Shown here: piece after piece, positions 52,446 through 60,291 of the stretch
How the letters are laid out: each line of letters starts with the position of its first letter
How positions within the stretch are numbered: position 1 is the first letter of the stretch
Assembly (NCBI GenBank): GCA_964651475.1
Contig: CAZYXV010000002.1
Span: forward strand, 146,274 to 210,273
Direction of reading: 5' to 3'
Length of the DNA stretch: 64,000 nucleotides
From: JBGSMF01 sp964651475
Lineage (GTDB): Bacteria; Chloroflexota; Anaerolineae; Fen-1058
Program-made: the position numbers and the translations under genes
Notes under the pieces: model-generated
The model's input: only the letters and a program-made list of their open reading frames with translations
Databases searched by the model: none
Told to the model about the DNA's origin: nothing

Positions 52446-52982
52446 GTGCGCCCTCAAGATGAAAAGTCGTTGATCGAACGGGCCAAGCGCCGCGACCGGG
52501 ACGCGGTCGGCGAGTTGTATCGCCGCAACGTGGACGCCATCTATCGCTATACAGTCCACCGCGTCCACGACGCCGCCCTGGCCGAAGACCTGACCGCCGA
52601 AGTTTTCATCAAGGCGCTGGAGAGCATTGAAAACTATACAGATACCGGGCTGCCTTTTTCGGCCTGGTTATTTAGAATCGCGCACGCGCGGGTGGTTGAC
52701 CATTGGCGGCGAGAAAAGCGCCGCCCGCAGAGCGAACTGGACGAGGGGATGCCGGACGATAGCGCCGACCCCACGCCCGAAATCCAAGAAGCGAGCGCCG
52801 CGCTCGAACGCGCCATCCACCTGCTCAGCGATGAACAACAACAAGTCGTCGTGCTCAAGTTTTACGCCAGTTTGAGCAATATCGAAATCGCCCACATCCT
52901 GGATAAAACCGAAGGCGCCATCAAGGCGCTGCAACACCGGGCGCTGGCTTCTTTGAGCCGGATTTTGGAGAAAGAACGATGA
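52446..52982 (+). CDS. ECF (sigma-70 family) RNA polymerase sigma factor
   Basis: A 178-residue sigma factor with region 2 (AVGELYRRNVDAIYRYTVHRVHDAALAEDLTAEVFIKALE, then PFSAWLFRIAHARVVDHWRREKR) and region 4 (LLSDEQQQVVVLKFYASLSNIEIAHILDKTEGAIKALQHRALASL). The start is GTG at 52446, with AAGGA upstream. Its stop overlaps the start of the next gene (ATGA). That gene encodes a DUF5667-like membrane protein, a partner often encoded next to ECF factors in Chloroflexota. Confidence 0.93.
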   Translation: MRPQDEKSLIERAKRRDRDAVGELYRRNVDAIYRYTVHRVHDAALAEDLTAEVFIKALESIENYTDTGLPFSAWLFRIAHARVVDHWRREKRRPQSELDEGMPDDSADPTPEIQEASAALERAIHLLSDEQQQVVVLKFYASLSNIEIAHILDKTEGAIKALQHRALASLSRILEKER

Positions 52983-53731
52983 GCCATCAAGCAGCACACA
53001 TTGACGCCATACTCGACAGTTGCCTGGCCGACCTGAAAGCAGGCCGGGCAACCGTAGAAGACTGCCTGGCGCGGCACGCCGAGCACGCTGCCCAGTTGGA
53101 GCCGCTCTTGCGCGTGGCGGGCCAACTACAGGCCCAGCCTCAATCGGCGCTGTCTGAGGCGGCGCGCCAACGCATTGAAGCGCGTGTACAAGATCACGTC
53201 AGCCAATTGCCGCGTCAGCGACCCGCCGCCAGGCCGGCCCGCGCGCCGCTGGCCGGCGTGCTGCGGTGGGCGTTCACCGTCGCGCTCACGGTGATGGTCA
53301 TGTCAATCGCCACGGGGGGCGCCATCCGCGCCTCGGGCAGCATGCCGGGGGAGCCGCTCTATTCGCTCAAAACATTCAGCGAGCAGGTGGAAGCCTGGTT
53401 CACGCCGCCTCAACAGTTGCCGGAGATGCATCTCAAATTCGCCGCCAACCGCCTGGACGAGGTGATGGCGCAGGGCCACATTGGGATCGTGGATGACCTG
53501 GCTATCATCAGAATGGAAACCGAGATGCGATACGCCATGGAAGTGTTGGTCACGCTCCCTGCAGAGCAACAAGAGCCTGTGATACAAGACATGCTGAGGC
53601 TGACTAATCGCCAGAGCGTGGTGCTGTCTTCGCTCCTCAATTACACCTCGCCCCTCAGCCAGGCCGGCCTGGAATGGGGCATAGATACCGCTCATCGGCG
53701 CACCGCGCAACTCGAGGCGATGCTCAAATAA
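52979..53731 (+). CDS. DUF5667-like membrane protein, likely anti-sigma partner
   Basis: A 250-residue protein. The N-terminal 70 residues have the pattern ILDSCLADLKAGRATVEDCLARHAEHAAQLEPLL, common at the start of such sigma-linked proteins. One membrane helix lies near residues 95-115. The extracellular part begins with ASGSMPGEPLYSLKTFSEQVEAWF, the DUF5667 hallmark (S-x-x-P-G-x-x-L-Y-x-x-K), and is otherwise helical. The ATGA overlap with the sigma gene argues for stoichiometric production. The anti-sigma role is inferred from context, since no zinc-binding anti-sigma motif is present. Confidence 0.8.
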   Translation: MSHQAAHIDAILDSCLADLKAGRATVEDCLARHAEHAAQLEPLLRVAGQLQAQPQSALSEAARQRIEARVQDHVSQLPRQRPAARPARAPLAGVLRWAFTVALTVMVMSIATGGAIRASGSMPGEPLYSLKTFSEQVEAWFTPPQQLPEMHLKFAANRLDEVMAQGHIGIVDDLAIIRMETEMRYAMEVLVTLPAEQQEPVIQDMLRLTNRQSVVLSSLLNYTSPLSQAGLEWGIDTAHRRTAQLEAMLK

Positions 53732-53768
53732 AAGACGCCTCAACCAGAATTAGTCACACTCAAATAAA

Positions 53769-53793
53769 AAAGGGGGGCAAAACGCCCCCCTTT
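53769..53793. terminator. Bidirectional terminator between convergent genes
   Basis: A GGGGGGC / GCCCCCC stem (53772-53778 and 53784-53790) with an AAAAC loop, preceded by A residues and followed by TTT. It can terminate both the sigma operon (plus) and the surface cluster (minus). Confidence 0.7.
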
Positions 53794-53844
53794 AATATCC
53801 AAGCGCACAGGGATGCGCGAACCGCGGCATCCCTGTGGACCTCG

Positions 53845-55068
53845 TCAAGGAACACACAACGCCTGGCCTACAAAGATCATATCAGGATTTACAATATTAT
53901 TGGCCGTGGCAATCGCCCACGGCGACGCGCCATAGCGCCGCGCGACAGACCACAATGTATCTCCATATTGAACCGTGTGCGTGAAGCGGCACGACGACGG
54001 CGGGCTGACGGTAGGAGGCGGGGTAGCGCCTTCGACTGGCGCAGTGGGCGGCGGCGTAAATCCGAGTGTTGGCACGAGCGCGCCCGGCGTAGCCGTTGCG
54101 CCGCCCGAATCAAACTGCCGAGGACACACCGGGCCGGGGGGCATATCGGTCCATTTTTCATCCGGGACGATTAAAAGCTGCCCGGCCGCCAAAAAGTTGA
54201 CCGTGAGCAGCCCGTTGCGGCGCGCAATCGCCCACGGGCTGACGCCATAGGCCCGCCCCACGCAAAACAGCGTCTCACCCTGCCGGACAGTGTGCGCGCC
54301 AAGGTCGCTAAAGGCGGGCGTCGCCGTCGGCAGCGCGGTGGGAGTCGGCGTGGGCGTCAGCATCAGATTGAGCATGGCAATAGACGCCGCCGGCGTTGTG
54401 CTTGGATTGGCGGCAATTCTCGGGACAGCGCGGCGCGTGGGTGTGGGCGTGGGTGTGGGCGTGCTGATGCACGACTCGCCCGTCTTGTCAACGGCGTCGC
54501 CGATGCCCCAGCCCTCCACGCCTTCTTCGGTGCGCATCCTCCACCACCACAAGCCATCGGCTCGCGCCGGGCCTTCGAGCACACACAAGCGGCTGTCCTT
54601 GAGAACGATGCGAATGTGAGCCGCGTCAAAGCCCGGCGCCGCGCCCAGGTTTAGCCCTTCTGGCTTGACCACGTACACGTACCATCCCACAGCGGCATTG
54701 ATGTAGGGTGTGGTAATAACCGGCGGGGATTCTTTGTCGCCTTTGCCTGGCTTGGGCGGCTTGGGCGTGTTGGTCTGAGGCGGCGCGGGCGTGGTCGCTG
54801 GCGGCACAACCGTCGTCGCGGGAGGCACGGCCGTCGTTGCCGGCGGCACGGCCGTCGTTGCCGGCGGCACGGCGGTGGTCGCTGGCGGCACGGCGGTGGT
54901 CGCTGGCGGGACAGCCGTCGTGGGAGGCGCCGCCGTGGTTCCAGACGTCGGCGTTGGGAACTGGAAAGCGCCGGCACGATCGGCGCGAGGCAACAAGGCG
55001 ATGGCGCCGGCCAATACTACGAGCGTGATTAACATCGCGCGTCCCATTAAACCTGGTTCACGGTTCAT
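53845..55068 (-). CDS. Secreted protein with two LysM domains and AVPPATT repeats
   Basis: A 407-residue protein with an N-terminal signal or anchor helix (about 9-30). A Pro/Thr stretch contains about six copies of the 7-residue unit AVPPATT (residues about 45-95). An SH3-like domain follows (GWYVYVVKPEGLNLGAAPG... to WGIGDAVDKTGESC). Two LysM domains (TVRQGETLFCVGRAYGVS, HTVQYGDTLWSVARRYGAS) are separated by further Thr/Pro linkers. It would bind peptidoglycan and present the SH3-like part. It is the last gene of the surface cluster, 222 bases after the kelch/DUF11 gene. Confidence 0.8.
   Translation of the reverse strand: MNREPGLMGRAMLITLVVLAGAIALLPRADRAGAFQFPTPTSGTTAAPPTTAVPPATTAVPPATTAVPPATTAVPPATTAVPPATTVVPPATTPAPPQTNTPKPPKPGKGDKESPPVITTPYINAAVGWYVYVVKPEGLNLGAAPGFDAAHIRIVLKDSRLCVLEGPARADGLWWWRMRTEEGVEGWGIGDAVDKTGESCISTPTPTPTPTRRAVPRIAANPSTTPAASIAMLNLMLTPTPTPTALPTATPAFSDLGAHTVRQGETLFCVGRAYGVSPWAIARRNGLLTVNFLAAGQLLIVPDEKWTDMPPGPVCPRQFDSGGATATPGALVPTLGFTPPPTAPVEGATPPPTVSPPSSCRFTHTVQYGDTLWSVARRYGASPWAIATANNIVNPDMIFVGQALCVP
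54790..54945 (-). repeat. 21-bp tandem repeats encoding AVPPATT
   Basis: A minisatellite with a 21-base unit (about GGCGGCACGGCCGTCGTTGC on the plus strand plus one base), repeated about six times with small changes. Each unit encodes one 7-residue block, so changes in copy number keep the frame. Confidence 0.75.
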
Positions 55069-55156
55069 TGTCTCTCCTATTCTCGGGGCGCCTTCTTGCG
55101 GCGCCCGCTAACAAGTGATTTGGCGGCTTGCGCCAAACGGCTCCAACCAGGGGGGG

Positions 55157-55252
55157 CCGTATCATCTCAAAATGTAGGGGCGACTCTTGCGGTCGCCCAT
55201 ATGAGGGCAGGGGCAAGCCCTGCCACTACCCCGGATTATTGAGAAGATACGG
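55157..55252. repeat. Second GTATC..GATAC palindromic element
   Basis: CCGTATCATCTCAA (55157-55170) and TTGAGAAGATACGG (55239-55252) match in 13 of 14 pairs. The interior has GGGGCGAC / GTCGCCC and GGGCAGGGGCAAGCCCTGCC hairpins. The stretch CCCCGGATTATTGAGAAGAT and two further bases (55229-55250) matches the end of the element at 8657-8746 in 20 of 22 bases. Confidence 0.75.
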
Positions 55253-55289
55253 GGGGCCTTTATATTGTAACACAAAATCCTCTTATGCT

Positions 55290-58200
55290 CTACCCCGCCT
55301 TCATCACAATCGGCAAGAAGATCAAGTAAGAAGGATGCTTTTTAAGCACGAGCGGCAAATAAACTCTAAGCAGCTTTTCAGCCACGCGCACCTGGCCCAG
55401 AAACACAACGTTGTTATCTTCATCCGCCTCTTGCACGCGGCCGTAACTGGGATCGGTGGGATTGGCAACGTCTACTTGCATGTAGATCGAATAGACGCCC
55501 GTCTGCGCCAGGGCAGTGTTGAACGCCGGGCGGGTTGATTCATCCTCGTCCAATGGATAAACCGGCGGCAGGATAAATCCAAGGTACGCGCCGCGCTGGC
55601 TTGCAGACGGGCACGGCGTTTCGTTCGTCGCGCACCACCCGCCGACGTGATCCTGGGGGTTTTGCGGCGGGCCGGGCTGGACAAAGCCGGCCGGCTTGGC
55701 GTACAGTTCGAGCGCCATCCATCTGCTGCTCGTGATGACGTGATCCCACGCTACGGCCGGCGATACGCCTTCGTTGACCACGTCGGCCTCTATGTGCAGC
55801 GTCGAGTTTTGCTGGATTTGCGACGGCAGCGAGGATATATTGCGTATCACCAGGTCGGGGCCTCGAATAATATCTTTATCCACAGAAACATTGTTGGCGA
55901 GGTCGGCGTCTGCGCCGTGGGTCCCATCCTCGTGAATCGTCACCCGGTTGATGAGGGTGAGCACGGGGTACTCCGCTTCGGGCGGCAGCGTATCAGAAAC
56001 CTTGACCGAAAGCGTGATGCTATCCGATTGATTCGGGCCAAGCACTCCCACGCTGTAACCGCGCGCCGTCGGGGAAATCACCGCCGTCCCCACCGTGCCC
56101 GCCACGAACGCCGCCCAGTCCGGCGTGAGCAGCTCATCTGTGAGCACCACGCCCGTCAGTGTGACGATGCCGCTGGGGACAAGGTTCGTAAACGCGATGG
56201 TATACATCACCACCTGCCCGGCCTCGGCCTTGCGCACGCCGTCGCTCTTGCGAACCACCAAATCGTAAGGCACCCTGACGGGATGGCCGGTTGCATTACT
56301 TTGGACGGTGACTTGCTCGCTGTTGAGATCTGCCACGTTCGACAAAGTCGTTCCACCCACCGCCTGATCATTCACCAGCCCCACAAAGCTCACTTGCCCC
56401 GTGTCGCCGGGATCAAGCACCCCGCCTGTGCCAATCGTCCAGGTAAGCGCCTGGCCGCTCACAACGCACGCCGGCACGCACGACCCGGCCACAAGCTCCA
56501 AACCAGGCGGGAGCACGTCGCTCACGTTCGCGCCGGTCAACTGGCTGCCATTAGAAGGATTGGTATACAACAGCGTGTAGGTGATCAGTGCGCCTGGCGT
56601 CACCACCTGGCCGCTGGGAGGGACGGCCTGCTTGGCAATTTCTGGCGGGATGATGTTGGAGACGTAATGCGTGACGACGTTGCTGCTGCCGCTGCGGCAA
56701 GCGCCGGGAACGCCCGCCACGCACCCCACACTGTACGCCGTATTGGAAATTTGAACGCCGCTGGTCACCGGCGAAGCAACTCTCACCTCAAACTGAATCT
56801 GCCCTGCCGCGTTGGGCGTCAGCGTGGGAAGGAGGCAGCGCAGTTCGTCGCCGTTCACAGCGCACTCTGAGCTCCACGAATCTGTGACCCAGGCTGTGTG
56901 CGCCGGCAGCACGTCGGTGACGACGACGTTCGCCAGCGTCAGGTTGTTGGGATTGGAATAGGTCAACGTGTACGAAATCACCTGGTCTGGCATCACGCCG
57001 GCGCCGTCGGGCGGGGCGGCCGTCTTGGTAATCACCAGCGGATCCAGGCCGGTGGCCACGTAATGGATCGTGGACTGGTCGGCGTCTACTTCGTACGAGC
57101 GGAACTGGGCCTCGTTGATGACCTGGGTCCCGGCCGGCGCCGAGGGACTGACCACCACCGCAAAGCTGATCCGGCCGCCCTCCAGTGGAAGCAGCGACCC
57201 CATTCCCCCCACAAGCTGGCGCGTCACGGGGTAATACGTCAGCGTGATGCCGGGCGAGTGCATGATGGTCCCCGTGTCCAACGACATGGTGGTGGATAGA
57301 ATATCCCTGATCACAAGCTCGGTTATGGGGCTAAGGTTGTTAATATTCGTAAAACTGATCGTGTACGTGATCCTCTGCCCCGGCAGCACGTCCTGGCCCG
57401 AAGGGGGCGTGGAGGTCTTGAAAAACGTGGGCGGGCGGAGCACGTCGTACACCAACTCAAAGCGCTGCAAGGCCGGCGTATACGAGAGTGGTTCGCTCGT
57501 GGTCAGAAAGGCGCGGTATTGGAAGCGGAAAAGCTTGGAGGCTGTGAACGGAACGGTGTAGGTGAAAATCGTGTCCGCCGAAACATAATTGTCTTTGGGC
57601 GCCGTGGTCCACGGGCTCCACTCGGCGCCCACTATGGCCTGGAGGGTACGGTACTGCAAATTCCACGAGACGTCGTTGGGCCAGTCCACCGTCCAATTAA
57701 AGTTTTGCGGCCTATAGTTGCGCGCCAGTTCGATGGGAGGGCCAATGTACCAGCCATCTTGCGCGTACCCCCGGTCGCCGGCCTGGCCGGCTGTGGCGCC
57801 GACGTTCAAGATGCCGTCAGTCAAGGGCTCGGGCGAGATGAGATTGGTTGTTCCGCCCAAAACATAGATATAACCGTCCGGCCCTAGCACGGCCGAGTGC
57901 CAGTAACGCGGAGAAGAAAGCGCCGGGGCGTCGTACCATCCTGCGTTAGCGGCAAAGGGAATAATCTCACCAGTATTTATGTCTATCAGGGATGCTCTCG
58001 TCGTACTGACTGTACCACCGAATGCTGAAAAGCCGCCCAAAAATACCAACTCGCCGTTAAAGGCCAGGGCGGCGGCACCCTTGAGCGGCGTAGGCATGTC
58101 AATCGTCTGCGTCCACACGTCAATGTCGCCGTCAATCACAGAAGGCTGGGCAAAATACACATTAACAAGTTCACTGGTAGTAGGCCCCCAGCCGCCTATT

Positions 58201-59006
58201 ACATAAACTCGCCCGGGGTAATCGGGCACCTGGTACTCAACCGTCGAATGGCCGCACGTTACATAAGGCAGCGACGCAGTCGCCGTCAACCACTGCGTAA
58301 TGGCGCCGGTCAGCGGATCAGGGTGAGCGTAAAATACAGTATCGGCGCATGTGCTCGATGCCGGCTGCCCACCCACGACGTAGATATAACCGTTCATCTC
58401 AACCGCCTGTATCTGCGCGCGCGGGCCGGGCAAAGAAGCTGTGGGCTGCCAAGCGCCCAAGGTGCCATCGGGGTTGAAACGAGAAAACCAGACGCCGTCG
58501 TATGAATTTTCGCTGATGTCGGCGCCGCCAATGAAGTAAACGTAATCGCCCACCACTGCCGCCGTGTGCCACTTGACGCCGTAGGTATAGGGCAGCGTGT
58601 TGGTGATGAACACAAAGGGCTGCATCTCGTGCAGGACGGGGTCAATGCGGGAATAGTAAATATCGCTCGTCAACCAGCCGGCGCCGCGCTGCCCGCCCAT
58701 CACGTACACGTAGGTGGTGTAGCCAATGGTGTGCTTGACCATGGCGTGCCCCCACACGGGGGGCAAATCTTGGGGGTTTTGCGCGGGGAGCCAGGTCCCG
58801 GCGATACCGATGGCCAGCAATGTCACCTCGCCGTCATCCCGGCGCGTCAGGCCAGTGTGGTAAAAGGAACCGGTGGTGAAATCTTCGACGGTGGTATGAA
58901 CGGCGCTGTCAATATCGGCAGAGGCGGGCAGGCGCAGCAAGAGGTAAACCGCGCCCGTTACCACCAGCAAAATGCCCGCCATGATCCATACTCTCTTGTG
59001 TCGCAT
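55290..59006 (-). CDS. Giant surface protein: kelch-like propeller, four DUF11 repeats, CARDB
   Basis: A 1238-residue secreted protein. A membrane/signal helix (residues 7-26) is followed by a kelch-like propeller (about 60-400; motifs VYVMGGQ, VYFIGGA, IYVVGGQ, VYVIGGW, LVFLGGF, IYVLGGT). A beta-sandwich linker leads to four DUF11 repeats (about 510-1040), each starting with a pattern like ITYTxxxTN and containing VxDxLP, and a CARDB-type domain (PDLVIRNISSLPSQIQQNS...). The end is VYLPLVLKK then LIFLPIVMKAG, a tail that recurs in Chloroflexota secreted proteins. Adhesive or structural role inferred. It is 234 bases after the Tad-like gene, from which it is separated by a terminator. Confidence 0.8.
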   Translation of the reverse strand: MRHKRVWIMAGILLVVTGAVYLLLRLPASADIDSAVHTTVEDFTTGSFYHTGLTRRDDGEVTLLAIGIAGTWLPAQNPQDLPPVWGHAMVKHTIGYTTYVYVMGGQRGAGWLTSDIYYSRIDPVLHEMQPFVFITNTLPYTYGVKWHTAAVVGDYVYFIGGADISENSYDGVWFSRFNPDGTLGAWQPTASLPGPRAQIQAVEMNGYIYVVGGQPASSTCADTVFYAHPDPLTGAITQWLTATASLPYVTCGHSTVEYQVPDYPGRVYVIGGWGPTTSELVNVYFAQPSVIDGDIDVWTQTIDMPTPLKGAAALAFNGELVFLGGFSAFGGTVSTTRASLIDINTGEIIPFAANAGWYDAPALSSPRYWHSAVLGPDGYIYVLGGTTNLISPEPLTDGILNVGATAGQAGDRGYAQDGWYIGPPIELARNYRPQNFNWTVDWPNDVSWNLQYRTLQAIVGAEWSPWTTAPKDNYVSADTIFTYTVPFTASKLFRFQYRAFLTTSEPLSYTPALQRFELVYDVLRPPTFFKTSTPPSGQDVLPGQRITYTISFTNINNLSPITELVIRDILSTTMSLDTGTIMHSPGITLTYYPVTRQLVGGMGSLLPLEGGRISFAVVVSPSAPAGTQVINEAQFRSYEVDADQSTIHYVATGLDPLVITKTAAPPDGAGVMPDQVISYTLTYSNPNNLTLANVVVTDVLPAHTAWVTDSWSSECAVNGDELRCLLPTLTPNAAGQIQFEVRVASPVTSGVQISNTAYSVGCVAGVPGACRSGSSNVVTHYVSNIIPPEIAKQAVPPSGQVVTPGALITYTLLYTNPSNGSQLTGANVSDVLPPGLELVAGSCVPACVVSGQALTWTIGTGGVLDPGDTGQVSFVGLVNDQAVGGTTLSNVADLNSEQVTVQSNATGHPVRVPYDLVVRKSDGVRKAEAGQVVMYTIAFTNLVPSGIVTLTGVVLTDELLTPDWAAFVAGTVGTAVISPTARGYSVGVLGPNQSDSITLSVKVSDTLPPEAEYPVLTLINRVTIHEDGTHGADADLANNVSVDKDIIRGPDLVIRNISSLPSQIQQNSTLHIEADVVNEGVSPAVAWDHVITSSRWMALELYAKPAGFVQPGPPQNPQDHVGGWCATNETPCPSASQRGAYLGFILPPVYPLDEDESTRPAFNTALAQTGVYSIYMQVDVANPTDPSYGRVQEADEDNNVVFLGQVRVAEKLLRVYLPLVLKKHPSYLIFLPIVMKAG

Positions 59007-59176
59007 CGCGTCCTCCTGCCTTCTGATACGACAACGTCACTTTGGCGCGCCCCGCTCAAGGCCGCCGCACGGTAAAAGCAACCTTGTCGTACTCACAGCC
59101 CGACGTGCGTGGGCATTGACTGTCCTCAACTTTGTCTAATCAAGTATACCACCGTCCCCCCCAAAATCAAAAAAAA

Positions 59177-59200
59177 CAGGCACATTTTTGAATGTGCCTG
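59177..59200 (-). terminator. Rho-independent terminator after the Tad-like gene
   Basis: On the minus strand a perfect 10-bp stem (plus-strand arms CAGGCACATT 59177-59186 and AATGTGCCTG 59191-59200, loop TTTG) is followed by eight T (A-tract 59169-59176 on the plus strand). Confidence 0.88.
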
Positions 59201-59240
59201 GATATTCGATTGTCTATTAAATTTTTTGGACAAGCCACCG

Positions 59241-59587
59241 TTATGGCATCGGGATCAGTTTGACGTTCCACAAGCCGGGGTCGCTATCGCAAGATACTGT
59301 GCCCCACTCGCCTTCGGGCGCCACGTAGCGCAGGAACTCGCCCTCCATCTTCTNNNNNNNNNNNNNNNNNNNNNNNNNNNNNNNNNNNNNNNNNNNNNNN
59401 NNNNNNNNNNNNNNNNNNNNNNNNNNNNNNNNNNNNNNNNNNNNNNNNNNNNNGCCGCGTTTTGCGTCTCGCGCCGCTCCGTGTACGCATTCCCCGCGTC
59501 TATCGCCAACGCCGCAAACGCAAACAACACTACGGCGACCAAAGCCAAAATGACGATGGCCTGCCCGCTTTCCTGTTCATGGTACAT
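59241..59587 (-). CDS. Tad-like (Flp pilus assembly TadG-type) protein, interrupted by an assembly gap
   Basis: The N-terminal 44 residues (ESGQAIVILALVAVVLFAFAALAIDAGNAYTERRETQNA) are the Flp pilus-assembly TadE/G-like helix with the typical R/Y-x-x-R-R-x-x-Q-N end. Then 100 Ns hide the middle. After the gap the best frame on the minus strand reads KMEGEFLRYVAPEGEW and ends VKLIPMP with TAA at 59241-59243. The two halves are not in the same frame across the N run, so the gap length is a placeholder and the true size is unknown. It is followed by a strong terminator. It follows a TadE-like gene in the same direction. Confidence 0.7.
59354..59453. other. Assembly gap of 100 Ns
   Basis: Exactly 100 Ns inside the Tad-like gene. 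The flanking coding frames disagree, so the true length is not known. Confidence 0.98.
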
Positions 59588-59682
59588 AGTTCACCTCCTA
59601 AAGTTTGATTCGGTTGGGCCAGGGACTTGTCTATGCTTTATTATGATATCGTTTGCTCAAAAAAAGAGAATGATAAGGCCCA

Positions 59683-60117
59683 TCATTTTACGATTTGAAC
59701 CGCAGTGGCCCGAATGTATAACGTATCCTGTCCTACAATCGTGGCAATAAAAGGCGTGATCAGGGGGAAATTGTATTCTACCGTCACCGTGACAGGCGTC
59801 CCGGACACGTTCTGGCTCATATCCAGGGGGCTTACGGCCGCGTCCACCCGTTCCCAATCTACCAGCGGACTTTCGCTGGCGTGCCGCACCCTGAAGCGCA
59901 CATTGTTGGGGTCTGCGCACGTATAGACACACCAGGGGTTAACCGAGGCGAACATGGCGCCTTCAGCCGCCGCGTCTGTGATGGCGATTTTGGCAAAGTA
60001 CGCCCGGCCCAGGTCAATAATCCCCGCCAACAAGACGACCAGAAACACCATTCCCAACGCAACCTCGACCAGGCTTTGCCCTCTTTCCGAACTCGTTCGA
60101 TTCACCACTTTGCTCAT
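59683..60117 (-). CDS. TadE-like pseudopilin
   Basis: A 144-residue protein. The N-terminal segment ERGQSLVEVALGMVFLVVLLAGIIDLGRAYF is the TadE-like pseudopilin helix, with a Glu following the processing-type region. A beta-rich extracellular part with two Cys (NPWCVYTCADP) and TVTVEYNFPLITPFIATIVG follows; TadE proteins commonly end with R/I-R-A-T-A. GGGAGG lies before the ATG at 60117. It lies between the VWA protein and the Tad-like gene, all in one direction. No prepilin peptidase or TadA motor is in the window. Confidence 0.85.
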   Translation of the reverse strand: MSKVVNRTSSERGQSLVEVALGMVFLVVLLAGIIDLGRAYFAKIAITDAAAEGAMFASVNPWCVYTCADPNNVRFRVRHASESPLVDWERVDAAVSPLDMSQNVSGTPVTVTVEYNFPLITPFIATIVGQDTLYIRATAVQIVK

Positions 60118-60291
60118 TTCAACCTCCCTAACCCGGCCAGGCCGGAAACCCAATAAAAACACAAGGAATCTTGCTCTAAACCTAAACACAGATAGGCCAT
60201 CCCGGAACCTGCTCTCGCAGGCTCCGGGATAGGCCTCTATCATTACCCTACTCTGGCGGTGGGTTTGTGCATAGCGCGCCAGACACTAGCA

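Noticed and set aside
55647..56870. A 407-residue plus-strand ORF
   Set aside because: Antisense shadow of the DUF11 region of the giant surface protein.
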